From positions 1 through 14,739 of the forward strand of contig CAMWUU010000038.1 of the NCBI GenBank assembly GCA_947177515.1: a stretch of 14,739 nt of DNA. Direction: 5' to 3'. The stretch comes from an uncultured Lachnospiraceae bacterium. Its GTDB lineage: Bacteria > Bacillota > Clostridia > Lachnospirales > Lachnospiraceae. This document shows, piece by piece, positions 6,220-14,035 of this stretch. The notes under the pieces are model-generated. The model searched no databases. It had not been told where the DNA came from and saw only the letters and a program-made list of their open reading frames with translations. Numbering within the stretch: the first letter of the stretch is position 1; each line of letters opens with the position of its first letter. The position numbers and the translations under genes were made by a program.

Positions 6220-7500
6220 CTATTTTGGCGCTTTGGAAAAATGCTGGTAATCCTTACCTGCCTCCCAGTCGCCGCCCCACTCAAAACCCCGGCTGACAAA
6301 CGCCTCATAACACGGATCCCCATGCTTAATATAATAATCGCACTCCGCGTCCCGGTCAACATAAGGCAATGCATTTTCCGGGAGTACTTTTGCAACTCCC
6401 TCCCTTTCCGGAATATATGGATTATACAACGGATTGATGTCAACTGCAAGCCCATATGCGTGCCTTGAGAGCGAAGTACTTCCCTCCACCCGCCGGAAAT
6501 TAAAAGCGGATGTATTATTATCCTCCATGGAGGCTTCATCATCCCCGCCGTATGTATCAACTAACATCATTTTCTCGATCGGGTACTGCAAATCAAAAAG
6601 TTCCAGAAATATATCCCTTATTTCCTGTGCTATGGTGCGGTTTACAACCATCTCACCAATGCGGATCTCCCCGTTAAAACCGTAATGCAGAACCCTGACA
6701 TAGTTCAGTTCCTCCCTGTCAATGGTTGCATCCTCGCCGTAAGAATATCCCTGCATCCTTAAAAAAACGGAATCTGTTATCTCCTCAAACGTAAAACATG
6801 CTTTCACTTGTTCTTCCGTAAAAGGGGCAAGATCCACCACCGTCCCCGCCGGAAGGAGCGCCAGTCCATCCGCTAATGTCACCACAGAGGCATCCTGCAC
6901 TATACCTGGCTCTTCTTTTTCCCCACCCAAGCTATCAGCCACCCCGGTCACATACAGTTCCCCTTCCTCTCCATCTAACAAGTCGTCGGTTTCTGTCCTA
7001 TTTTCATCGGCGGATTCCTGCCCTGGCTTTATCCCAGAATCCCCGTTTCCGGAAACCGCTGGTTTCTGGCCTGAATCCACCTCTTTATCAGGATTATCAG
7101 AAGATTCCAGATCTGTTTTTTTATTATCTTGGTTTTCTTTTGACTCCCCCGGATTTTTTGGTCTTCCTATCCCATCCTCCTGTCCTGGCATAGCATTCCC
7201 CGCTTTTTGGCCGCTCCCTTTTTCTTTCCCTGCCGCAGAGTCAGAATCTTGCGTTTTCTTCCCATTCGCTCCTGTGATATCCTCCTGTATAATACTAAGC
7301 CCCCCCGTTGGCACGTTGCTTACTTCCCCGGCCGGCAGTCCTGCTGCCTCCTGTGCACTTCCTGCCGTCGTCCCAGTCTGAACCTTATTCACAACGTAGT
7401 TAGGCAAGCTGTCTTCCTCCTTGCTGCCACAACCTGCGGCAAAAAACAAAACCCCAAGCAGCACTGTTCCTGAAACCTTGCCTTTTGCAAGCTTTTTCAT
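6220..7500 (-). CDS. Lipoprotein M15 (VanY-like) D,D-carboxypeptidase
   Basis: The 426-residue product begins with a lipoprotein signal (MKKLAKG, a hydrophobic stretch, then FFAAGC) with the lipidated Cys at 24, so it should be anchored outside the membrane. Residues ~25-200 are a low-complexity Ser/Gly/Asp/Lys-rich linker. The catalytic part (about 250-426) matches the M15_4 D-alanyl-D-alanine carboxypeptidase family: RVLHYGFNGEIRIGEMVVN, then a SRHAYGLAVDIN zinc motif with H347 and D354, and the third ligand H420 in DYQHF. Such enzymes trim the terminal D-Ala from peptidoglycan peptides. AAGGAGGG lies 7 nt before the ATG. It sits just before dnaX but is functionally unrelated. No van genes are nearby, so housekeeping wall remodelling is likelier than glycopeptide resistance. 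Confidence 0.92.
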   Translation of the reverse strand: MKKLAKGKVSGTVLLGVLFFAAGCGSKEEDSLPNYVVNKVQTGTTAGSAQEAAGLPAGEVSNVPTGGLSIIQEDITGANGKKTQDSDSAAGKEKGSGQKAGNAMPGQEDGIGRPKNPGESKENQDNKKTDLESSDNPDKEVDSGQKPAVSGNGDSGIKPGQESADENRTETDDLLDGEEGELYVTGVADSLGGEKEEPGIVQDASVVTLADGLALLPAGTVVDLAPFTEEQVKACFTFEEITDSVFLRMQGYSYGEDATIDREELNYVRVLHYGFNGEIRIGEMVVNRTIAQEIRDIFLELFDLQYPIEKMMLVDTYGGDDEASMEDNNTSAFNFRRVEGSTSLSRHAYGLAVDINPLYNPYIPEREGVAKVLPENALPYVDRDAECDYYIKHGDPCYEAFVSRGFEWGGDWEAGKDYQHFSKAPK

Positions 7501-7557
7501 ACCGCATCCCTCCTTCCGCCAGAATCAGTTACAGCAAGCTTTCGCTTTCCTGTGACA

Positions 7558-7569
7558 TTTTGTACAAAA
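7558..7569. other. 12-bp perfect palindrome TTTTGTACAAAA
   Basis: TTTTGTACAAAA is an exact palindrome 58 nt upstream of the M15 lipoprotein start, in an 80-nt gap after the 89-residue gene. It could be an operator half-pair, but no matching promoter could be placed with confidence, and AT-rich palindromes of this size also occur by chance. Confidence 0.3.
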
Positions 7570-7580
7570 CCCCAAGCGGG

Positions 7581-7850
7581 TCAATCTTCCTCAATCACAT
7601 GAATTTCAAGGAAATCAAACTCTATTTTATCAATAAAATTATCCTGTGTAAACCTCGTCCTGTCATGCTTTTTAAAATCTGCAACCGTGGAGTCAAGCCA
7701 GATTGGCTTTGAGAGATCAAATTCCATACATATCTCATCCAGTGCCGCAAATATTTTATGAGTACGCGTCATCTGCACATCACTGTTGCACACTACCATA
7801 TCCCGCAACATGCGGTTCCCCTTCCATAATTTCGCCCAAATCCGAAACAC
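7581..7850 (-). CDS. Conserved hypothetical protein, 89 aa
   Basis: I place the start at the GTG at 7850, which has AAAGGAG 8 nt upstream; the frame extends further but loses that support. The protein starts MFRIWAKLWKGNRMLRD. It contains THKIFAALDEICMEFDLSKP, then IWLDSTVADFKKHDRTRFTQ, and ends with an acidic DFLEIHVIEED. It is soluble, with no signal peptide. I recall similar short proteins in Lachnospiraceae genomes but no known function. Conserved-looking W, D and H positions suggest a folded domain rather than a chance frame. It lies 120 nt after the flavodoxin-SCP2 gene and 80 nt before the M15 lipoprotein gene. The 120-nt gap upstream holds no other clear feature. Confidence 0.75.
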   Translation of the reverse strand: MFRIWAKLWKGNRMLRDMVVCNSDVQMTRTHKIFAALDEICMEFDLSKPIWLDSTVADFKKHDRTRFTQDNFIDKIEFDFLEIHVIEED

Positions 7851-7970
7851 GACGGCAACTCCTTTTTTGTATTTTATCTTCTTTCCATTTGAAAAACACC
7901 AACAAATCACAGGCACACAACCGATTTTCCACCCCGTTACTGCCAAAATGATATTGTCACAGACTGCTAT

Positions 7971-8981
7971 CTAAGAAAGAATATTGAAAGTAAAAAAATT
8001 ATCAAAGGTGCGCAGCGTCCGGAAATCGCCTTTGCAAGTTAGTTCCCCGGACATGAAAGCTCCCTGGAATGTTGTCCTGCCATTTACAATCCGATTCATT
8101 ACCTCCCGCGTGGTCTTTGCTGCCATATCCACCTCATTTTCCTTCTTCTCCCCGTAATAGCACCGCAGGCTTTCCCCCGAAATCTCAATAATCAGTGTTT
8201 TCTCTACATCCGTAAAATATACGGAATAAATTGCATGGAAATCTTTTCCCTGTGGTTTAAAATTTTCGCGGAAATTCTTCTCAAACTCATAGCGCTCCTC
8301 ACCACCTTCGCTCCCAAGCATACCCTTAAAAAGTACCGCTAACTCTTCAATATCCTTTTTCTGCTTCTGAACCCTGGCATCATCTGATACATACTTTGAG
8401 AGCTGTTCACTCTCCTGCGGGGTCAAATCCAGTGGCTGGCTAACATGGATGCTCTCTTTTACCACATAATTGCTACTTGGCAGTATCCTTCCTTTTTGGT
8501 TGATAATGCGATAAAATGCTTCTGATTTTTTCTCTATAATTGCCCGGTACGGCATGCTTGTTTCAAACTCTGCCTGATTCTCCACAAAAACCCGGATGCC
8601 CTCCGCTGAAAGCCCTCCCATCAGTTCCCATGCCTTTACCAGCATATTTTCCGCATCCCGCTCCCCATATGTTGTAGCCACCACCACAGGCATCATATAT
8701 GTGCTGCGTATTTTATCCTTATTTGCATAAAGCCAGCATGAATCCAAAAATTCATGCATGTACCCACCAATCCCAAGCCACTCAAGATTCACGGCTAGGA
8801 TAATCCCATCGGCTTCCTTCAGCGTATTGGGTAATACAGTTATATTACTTTTTTGTTCATACAAATTAAATCTTTCTACCTGGACACGCAGTTCTTCCAA
8901 AACGGAAGTGATCCGGTTCATTACATAGATTGTCGGGTCTTCAATCAACCCTCTTCCTCCATAATATAAATTTACCTTCAA
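7971..8981 (-). CDS. Flavodoxin-like/SCP2 fusion protein
   Basis: It starts at TTG 8981 (the TTGA overlaps the rhomboid gene's stop), with an AGAGG-type site a few nt upstream. The first ~190 residues look like an NAD(P)H-dependent oxidoreductase of flavodoxin fold: MKVNLYYGGRGLIEDP, an ADGIILAVNLEWLGIGGYMH stretch where FMN-proteins carry their phosphate and flavin loops, and VVVATTYGERDAENM. The end (about 246-333) looks like an SCP2 sterol-carrier domain, with YSVYFTDVEKTLIIEI and a closing FQGAFMSGELTCKGDF region. A helical linker of ~50 residues joins them. An SCP2 domain gives a hydrophobic pocket for lipid-like ligands, so a reductase acting on a bound lipid or quinone-like molecule is possible. 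The substrate is unknown, and the usual flavodoxin N-terminal P-loop is not obvious. Confidence 0.78.
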   Translation of the reverse strand: MKVNLYYGGRGLIEDPTIYVMNRITSVLEELRVQVERFNLYEQKSNITVLPNTLKEADGIILAVNLEWLGIGGYMHEFLDSCWLYANKDKIRSTYMMPVVVATTYGERDAENMLVKAWELMGGLSAEGIRVFVENQAEFETSMPYRAIIEKKSEAFYRIINQKGRILPSSNYVVKESIHVSQPLDLTPQESEQLSKYVSDDARVQKQKKDIEELAVLFKGMLGSEGGEERYEFEKNFRENFKPQGKDFHAIYSVYFTDVEKTLIIEISGESLRCYYGEKKENEVDMAAKTTREVMNRIVNGRTTFQGAFMSGELTCKGDFRTLRTFDNFFTFNILS

Positions 8982-10018
8982 TCTAACCTCTTTTCTGCCG
9001 TAGGTCTGCTCCCGGCTATTTTTTTGCGGTAAAGCAGCAATGCCAGGAACACACCTGCTACCAGCCCGCCGACATGGGCGACATTATCCACCCCCTGGCT
9101 GCTGAAACCTCCATACAGGCTCAACGCAATAAACAGAAGCATCTGCCGTACCTTCAGATTTTCCACATGTCCACGGTTTACCAAAACAATGTACGCGAGC
9201 GCACCGCTCACCCCAAAAATCGCCCCAGATGCCCCAACACAGACCACAAACCTCCCGATACTTCCATTATAACTCATTGAAGCAAACCCTGCAAGAATTC
9301 CTGATGCAAAATAAAGGAACAAATATTTTACATGCCCCATCTGCTTTTCCAGATTATCCCCCAAAAACCACAAAATAAGCATGTTATTAAATAAATGTTG
9401 TATACCGCCATGCAGGAACATATAGGAAAAAAGCCGGTAATACTCCTTAAAAACCACCACTCTCTGGTAGTTAAGTGCACCATGCTCCAGCAGAAATTCT
9501 GTATCCAAAGTGGAGCCAAAAATCTCACACAAAAAAAAGATCAGGATATTGGCGGTGACGAGCAAGGTATTGCAGGGGGATATAGTAAAATGCTGCCCGT
9601 CCGCTGGCTCCCTCTTATTGGAAAACGGCTGGTAGAGAATATCCTCCAGTCCGCTGCGCAGACTGTCAAAATCTTCCTGCCCCTCATACATTATCACCCG
9701 TTTGGCATCCACATCCAGGAACCAAACATTCTCATACACTGTAAACGCTGCCCTCAGGCGCGCTGGCTCCCCCGTTTCCACAAGACTTAATACCTCAAGT
9801 CCCATATAGCCGGCATCATAAAAATATCGCTTCACATTTCTTGTATTATTTTCCTGACCCTGTGCCGTAATCGTTTTCGCTGTGTCTTCTGGATAATAGA
9901 TAACCACATAAGTGTGTCCTCCCACCGGCCTAGCATAGACACGGATTTCCTGGGTGTTAAGTGCTAAGCGCCGATAACTCTTTTTCTGTAAAAGCTGCTC
10001 TAATTCCCTTTCAAACAT
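8978..10018 (-). CDS. Rhomboid-family intramembrane serine protease
   Basis: The ATG at 10018 has AGGAGGAG directly upstream; a longer frame to 10075 is less supported. The 346-residue protein starts with about 130 soluble residues (MFERELEQLLQKKSYRRLAL), which contain FYDAGYMGLEVLSLVE and DVDAKRVIMY. About six transmembrane helices follow (150-335). The catalytic Ser is in GASGAIFG (S264) and the catalytic His in NVAHVGG (H315). HGGIQHLFNNM supplies the conserved loop residues (H208, N212). Rhomboids cut membrane proteins within their transmembrane segments. It overlaps the flavodoxin-SCP2 gene by 4 nt, so the two are translationally coupled. The N-terminal soluble domain resembles no domain I know. 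Confidence 0.93.
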   Translation of the reverse strand: MFERELEQLLQKKSYRRLALNTQEIRVYARPVGGHTYVVIYYPEDTAKTITAQGQENNTRNVKRYFYDAGYMGLEVLSLVETGEPARLRAAFTVYENVWFLDVDAKRVIMYEGQEDFDSLRSGLEDILYQPFSNKREPADGQHFTISPCNTLLVTANILIFFLCEIFGSTLDTEFLLEHGALNYQRVVVFKEYYRLFSYMFLHGGIQHLFNNMLILWFLGDNLEKQMGHVKYLFLYFASGILAGFASMSYNGSIGRFVVCVGASGAIFGVSGALAYIVLVNRGHVENLKVRQMLLFIALSLYGGFSSQGVDNVAHVGGLVAGVFLALLLYRKKIAGSRPTAEKRLD

Positions 10019-10047
10019 TACTCCTCCTGCATACCAAGCCCCGCGAT

Positions 10048-10069
10048 AAAAGGAGTGCTGACACCTTTT
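10048..10069. terminator. Possible weak terminator between glpK and rhomboid genes
   Basis: AAAAGG (10048-10053) and CCTTTT (10064-10069) form a stem with a single mismatch and an inner GT/AC pair around a GCTG loop. T-runs lie on both strands (TTTTT on plus, TTTT on minus). It sits 30 nt before the rhomboid start, in the 111-nt gap after glpK. Its stem is mostly A-T, so it would be a weak terminator or attenuator. Confidence 0.3.
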
Positions 10070-10129
10070 TCCCAACGCCCGCCATTTTTATGGAACGCAA
10101 AAAAGGAACTTTTTCCCTATCACTCCCCA

Positions 10130-11650
10130 TCAATCCCGATCCTCTGCCCAGACGAGCGCACAGCGCACGGCACGGTGCCAGCCTTTAAGCTTTCTGTCAC
10201 GGTTAGACTGCGTAATCTGGCTTGCAAATGTTCGTTCCAGCGACCAGTTCGCTTTGATCTGCTCCGTATTGTCCCAGTAACCGGTAGCCAGCCCTGCCAG
10301 ATAAGCCGCACCGAGTGCTGTTGTTTCAATACATTTTGGACGGGATACTGTTGCCGCAAGAAGATCCGCCTGGAACTGCATAAGAAAATTATTTGCGCTC
10401 GCTCCCCCGTCCACCCGAAGGCTCTCCAACCGGATACCGGAATCCTGCCGCATCGCATCAAGCACATCGTAAACCTGATAAGCGATTGACTCCAGTGTCG
10501 CCCGCACCATATGGTTGCGGTTAAATCCCCGCGTAATCCCAACAATTGTACCACGTGCATAAGGGTTCCAATAAGGCGCGCCGATACCGGTGAATGCTGG
10601 GACGACATATACATCATTTGTGTCGGCAACCTTTAACGCCTCCTCCTCCGACTGGGCAGCATTCTTAATAAGCCCCTGCTCATCCCTCAGCCACTGGAGT
10701 GCTGCTCCTGCCACAAAAATACTTCCCTCAAGCGCATAATCCGGCTTTTTGTCCAAACCTGCCGCGATCGTTGTCAACAGATGATTCTGGGAAACAATCC
10801 GTTCCTTTCCGGTATTCATCAGCAAAAAACAACCCGTTCCATAGGTATTCTTTGCTTCCCCCGGCTCAAAACAGCATTGCCCAAACAGTGCTGCCTGTTG
10901 ATCCCCCGCCGCCCCCGCGATGGGAATTTCCCTGCCAAAGATGGAAGCATCCGTTAAACCGTAGATACAACTAGAAGGCCTTACTTCGGGGAGCATACAT
11001 TCCGGGATGCCAAAATAGCGAAGCAATTCTTCGTCCCAACAAAGTTTTTCAATATCAAAGAGCATGGTCCGTGAAGCATTAGTATAATCCGTAACATGCA
11101 CCCGCCCGCGTGTAAGATTCCAGATCAGCCAGGTATCCACAGTCCCAAAAAGCAGATCACCTGCCCGCGCGCAGTCCATTGCCCCAGGCACGTTTGTAAG
11201 TATCCATTTTAATTTGGTTGCCGAAAAATATGCGTCCGGAACTAAGCCTGTTTTGCCCCTGACCCATTCCTCCAGTCCTTCTTTTTTGAGTTCGTCGACC
11301 ATCGGCGCTGTGCGGCGGCACTGCCACACAATCGCATTGTACACTGGCTGTCCAGTATGACGATCCCAGACAATAGTTGTTTCCCTCTGGTTTGTGATAC
11401 CGATTGCGGCGATTTCCTCCGCTGATATCCCCACATTAAGCATCGCCTCCACCGCCACACTGACTTGTGAAGACCAAATATCCTTAGGGTTATGCTCCAC
11501 ATACCCTGCCTTCGGATAAAGCTGCGGAAACTCTTTTTGCGCGATACCCGCAATCTCCCCCGCCCGCGTAAACAAAATACAGCGTGAACTTGTGGTGCCC
11601 TGATCCAGTGCCATTACATATTTCTTCTTCATCGCTTTCCCTGCCGGCAT
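10130..11650 (-). CDS. glpK: Glycerol kinase
   Basis: A 506-residue FGGY kinase, the usual length for GlpK. It starts MPAGKAMKKKYVMALDQGTT, with AAGGAGA upstream of the ATG at 11650. Landmarks are the phosphate-binding ALDQGTTSSR near the start, GITNQRETTIVWDRHTG, the GAAGDQQAALFGQ segment, RGTIVGITRGFNRNHMVRAT, the VDGGASANNFLMQFQADLL nucleotide-binding signature and TALGAAYLAGLATGYW near the end. It turns glycerol and ATP into glycerol-3-phosphate in the cytoplasm, feeding glycolysis and phospholipid synthesis. No glpF or glpO/glpA lies beside it, so uptake and oxidation genes are elsewhere. Its promoter lies inside the end of the preceding FHA gene. Confidence 0.97.
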   Translation of the reverse strand: MPAGKAMKKKYVMALDQGTTSSRCILFTRAGEIAGIAQKEFPQLYPKAGYVEHNPKDIWSSQVSVAVEAMLNVGISAEEIAAIGITNQRETTIVWDRHTGQPVYNAIVWQCRRTAPMVDELKKEGLEEWVRGKTGLVPDAYFSATKLKWILTNVPGAMDCARAGDLLFGTVDTWLIWNLTRGRVHVTDYTNASRTMLFDIEKLCWDEELLRYFGIPECMLPEVRPSSCIYGLTDASIFGREIPIAGAAGDQQAALFGQCCFEPGEAKNTYGTGCFLLMNTGKERIVSQNHLLTTIAAGLDKKPDYALEGSIFVAGAALQWLRDEQGLIKNAAQSEEEALKVADTNDVYVVPAFTGIGAPYWNPYARGTIVGITRGFNRNHMVRATLESIAYQVYDVLDAMRQDSGIRLESLRVDGGASANNFLMQFQADLLAATVSRPKCIETTALGAAYLAGLATGYWDNTEQIKANWSLERTFASQITQSNRDRKLKGWHRAVRCALVWAEDRD

Positions 11651-11679
11651 ACCGGTTCTTCTCCTTACTGTTTTCTGAT

Positions 11680-11708
11680 ATTATATACCATTTCACGATT
11701 TACAGCAA
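11680..11708 (-). promoter_or_regulatory. Predicted sigma-A promoter for glpK
   Basis: On the minus strand, TTGCTG (complement at 11703-11708) and a perfect TATAAT (complement at 11680-11685) are 17 nt apart, the ideal spacing. The -10 lies about 30 nt before the glpK start. The -35 falls within the last codons of the FHA gene, so glpK can be transcribed independently of the Tad-type locus. Catabolite-response or antiterminator sites were not identified. Confidence 0.6.
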
Positions 11709-13069
11709 GTAAAGATAAAACAAATATCCGCAAAATCAATTCGGTCGCCATCCCTTACCTCAGTCTTTATATTGGCGGCAAGCTTTTTTCCGTTCAGCCA
11801 GGTTCCATTTAAGGATTTTGTATCCATAAGAAAATACTGCGTTCCCTCATGTATTATTTTTGCATGGCGGCGACTAATTACTGGTTCCTTTAATACATAA
11901 TCGCAGGTTTCCTCCTTCCCGATACAAAACGGAAACCCTCCCAGACGAATCTCACTACGCCCCTCCTGTTCTGGTTTTAAACTGCAAAACTCCTCAGCAA
12001 GAAGCATGGTTTCTGGATTACCTGTAAGTAGCACGGTTTCTGTTGTTTCTGTTATTTCCGCCTCTTTGTACTCCCCGCTCTTTGCTCTAGGATCATATCC
12101 TAGATCCCTTACTTCCCATGCTGGTATAGATTCCCCACAACCTCTCTCTTCTGTTTCCCCATCCTTTCTAATATAACTGCGAAGCTTTAAGAAAAAGCTT
12201 TTTACCTTCCCTGTTTTCTCTTCCTTCCCCGCTGCACTTATCTCCTCTTCCCTTCCTTTATAACCGCCCATCCTTACATTCTCTTCTGTTTCCCCACCGT
12301 TATTTATTCCCTGCCCATTCCTCCCACCAGGCTTTCTTCCCAAGGCTTCTCTCGCCCCCATAATTTTCCTTATCCTGCCCTTCTCTCCCGTTCTTTCCTT
12401 CTCTCTTTCTTCCTCTTTCATCCCTTCCCCAAACTCTGCAAGAAAATCATCTTCCCTACGCTGTTGCACCTCGTCCTGCTCCGCCTTTAAAATTTCCCCA
12501 CAAAGGCGGCGCAGTGCAAATATACCTCCGGTCTGCTGCCTGCTCCCCGCATGGAGCAAATACAAAAACGAAACTGCCCTGTGATTTTCATAATCCACAT
12601 ATTCCATCAGTTCTTCCAAAAGCCCACAAACACCTGTTTTTACACTTTTTGCATACCCCGGAAGATACATAAAGAAATATTGTCCGTCCTCCCCTTCAAA
12701 AATCCAGGATAGCACCAGGGCAATCTCCTCTGGTTCAAGCAGGTATTCCTCCAGTTTTTCCGCCAGGCTCCCCACCTGCCTCATCAAATCTGTAATCTCA
12801 TCGGCACCGGGGGCATTTTGCCGGAACCTTACACTTAAAGGCTGCATACTGCCCGTTTCATACCACAGTTCATGCCTTCCGTCAAAATCCTGCCCCGTCA
12901 CCGCCAACAGTCCCGGTATCCTGCTGTTTTTCAGCATCTCCTCACGGTAACCGCCTTCCTCACACCCCACTGCAACCAGATAATTCCCGCGCATATCGTT
13001 TCGCGCTTCCACCAAAATCCCTTCCATCGCCCCAACATCCTTTCCCCATTTTTCCATTTTATCAAACAA
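11693..13069 (-). CDS. FHA-domain protein of the Tad-type locus (DUF6382-like N-terminus)
   Basis: The 458-residue protein starts at TTG 13069 behind AGGGGAGCAGGA; an ATG four codons in is the alternative. The first ~200 residues form a folded region (NDMRGNYLVAVG, IPGLLAVTGQDFDGRHELWY, a LEPEEIALVLSWIFEGE segment) like the DUF6382 domain often fused to FHA in Clostridia. Residues ~205-340 are a charged disordered linker. Two threonine motifs, ETTETVLL (341-348) and ETMLL (353-357), precede the FHA domain (about 373-455), which keeps G384, SRRH (399-402) and NG (421-422), the residues that bind phosphothreonine peptides. The protein should be cytosolic. It ends the Tad-type gene cluster and may sense a Ser/Thr kinase signal. 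The DUF6382 assignment is from memory. Confidence 0.85.
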   Translation of the reverse strand: MFDKMEKWGKDVGAMEGILVEARNDMRGNYLVAVGCEEGGYREEMLKNSRIPGLLAVTGQDFDGRHELWYETGSMQPLSVRFRQNAPGADEITDLMRQVGSLAEKLEEYLLEPEEIALVLSWIFEGEDGQYFFMYLPGYAKSVKTGVCGLLEELMEYVDYENHRAVSFLYLLHAGSRQQTGGIFALRRLCGEILKAEQDEVQQRREDDFLAEFGEGMKEEEREKERTGEKGRIRKIMGAREALGRKPGGRNGQGINNGGETEENVRMGGYKGREEEISAAGKEEKTGKVKSFFLKLRSYIRKDGETEERGCGESIPAWEVRDLGYDPRAKSGEYKEAEITETTETVLLTGNPETMLLAEEFCSLKPEQEGRSEIRLGGFPFCIGKEETCDYVLKEPVISRRHAKIIHEGTQYFLMDTKSLNGTWLNGKKLAANIKTEVRDGDRIDFADICFIFTCCKS

Positions 13070-13130
13070 ACAATCCTGCTCCCCTCACAGAGCCACTTCA
13101 CATCCATATGAAAAGAGATCCCCTACCCTA

Positions 13131-13312
13131 CCCAGGAGAATGAACCCCTAGGTTCATTCTCCCGTGTGAAAGGGGTACCCTCCCGTAATCCTTTTACCTC
13201 CCTTATGCCCCTTCCACATTTTATCGCACCAACCCAGGAGAATGAACCCATATAGTCAAGCTCCCGTGTGAAAGTCGTACCTCCCGTGAAACATTTACAA
13301 CCCTTATGCCCC
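13131..13312. repeat. Two tandem copies of an ~80-bp structured repeat (period 101-102 bp)
   Basis: Copy A (13131-13211) and copy B (13233-13312) share CCCAGGAGAATGAACCC, then CTCCCGTGTGAAAG, a GTACC-TCCCGT stretch and CCCTTATGCCCC, with a more variable ~15-nt segment between the last two. Each unit carries ACGGGAG twice on the minus strand. The gap is the 250-bp intergenic region between the TadE-like gene and the FHA gene. The 101-102 bp period leaves one frame open across both copies, but it starts TTG without a ribosome binding site, and I read it as non-coding. It resembles a dispersed intergenic repeat or a paired regulatory/RNA structure. Confidence 0.75.
13135..13162. repeat. Perfect 12-bp inverted repeat in copy A
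   Basis: GGAGAATGAACC (13135-13146) and GGTTCATTCTCC (13151-13162) are exact reverse complements around the 4-nt CCTA. In copy B the left arm (13237-13248) is identical, but the right arm has changed to GTCAAGCTCC, leaving only GGAG/CTCC and TGA/TCA able to pair. The hairpin lies 66 nt or more upstream of the FHA gene start on the minus strand. Confidence 0.8.
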
Positions 13313-13320
13313 AATCAAAA

Positions 13321-13899
13321 TTAATTAATAAAATTTTCATACATATCAAGTAATACACTCCCAATCCTTGTAATTTCCTCCCTCACTGGGAAAAGACGCT
13401 CCTGCTCGTATTCAATATAAAATAATTCCGAAAGTCCAAACCATTTCACCGGAAAAAATTTTGCACAACGAAACACTGCCTTCAATTTCGTTCCCCGTTC
13501 CGTTTTATCACATGAAAAACCGGAAATTTCATACAAAAAAAGCTTTCTTTTTAATTTCCTAGCAAAAGATCTTTCCCATTTTCTCCTTTCCTCATAGGAC
13601 GGGTCAGCAAGGGCGTATCGCAAACTTCCCCTGCTTCCCTTTTCCTCCACAATCCTGCCATCATCCGGCAGTGCACCATACACAACATATTCACCCCCCT
13701 CTTCTAGCATCTCAAAAATCACTCCCTCCACAATTGCCCGGTCGTGGAGATAAAGACAAAACCATAAAAACATCAGAAATAGAAACATAAGGATGGGAAT
13801 GATAAAAACAGCCTCAACAGTGATACTTGCTTTGACTGTACCATGTAACCGGGAAATATTCCCCTTCTCCTCCATGGGTTTTACTGCTCTTCTTTTCAT
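13321..13899 (-). CDS. TadE-like pseudopilin-type protein
   Basis: The start at 13899 has a GGGGGAGGA site just upstream. The frame is open for 63 more codons, but these overlap the prepilin peptidase gene and look unlike a protein start. The 192-residue product has a short basic N-terminus, then KASITVEAVFIIPILMFL with the Glu (residue 29) typical of pilin-like signals, a single transmembrane helix (about 30-51), and a mostly extracytoplasmic domain with two Cys. This is the TadE/TadG-like layout. Minor pseudopilins of this type are inserted into Tad/Flp pili or related secretion machines. The prepilin peptidase gene immediately upstream is a natural partner. The 136-nt gap between the two genes shows no further gene. 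Confidence 0.8.
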   Translation of the reverse strand: MKRRAVKPMEEKGNISRLHGTVKASITVEAVFIIPILMFLFLMFLWFCLYLHDRAIVEGVIFEMLEEGGEYVVYGALPDDGRIVEEKGSRGSLRYALADPSYEERRKWERSFARKLKRKLFLYEISGFSCDKTERGTKLKAVFRCAKFFPVKWFGLSELFYIEYEQERLFPVREEITRIGSVLLDMYENFIN

Positions 13900-14035
13900 T
13901 TCCTCCCCCTTTTTTCTGTATACCCGGCATCTAAACCCCAAAACCTCTTTCCTGGTCATCCCAACGCAAAAAAACGCTCCTTTTTTCTCTTCCCCTGTTT
14001 TCTTTTCTTTTTCCAACCACACATACACCGCCCCC

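Noticed and set aside
6220..7500. Glycopeptide-resistance vanY gene
   Set aside because: The fold is shared, but there are no vanHAX or regulator genes here; the context is a housekeeping operon.
10080..10130. Terminator directly after glpK (AAAAAG-TTC-CTTTTT)
   Set aside because: A seven-pair A-T stem with a 3-nt loop is too weak to call; a slightly better candidate lies at 10048-10069.
13131..13312. CRISPR array
   Set aside because: Only two units, with an ~80-bp repeat and a ~21-bp spacer, and internal blocks diverge between copies; this does not fit CRISPR repeat and spacer sizes.
13123..13314. 63-residue minus-strand frame across the tandem repeat, with a repeated peptide FTRE...GSFSWVG
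   Set aside because: The repeated peptide follows from a near-102-bp DNA repeat, a multiple of three. The frame starts TTG without a ribosome binding site, and the DNA conserved blocks, including the hairpin, explain it without a protein.
13900..14035. A terminator or small gene between the prepilin peptidase and TadE-like genes (AAAAAAGGAGCGTTTTTTT)
   Set aside because: The stem would be only A-T pairs around a GC loop, with no clear hairpin, and the open frame there has no convincing start.
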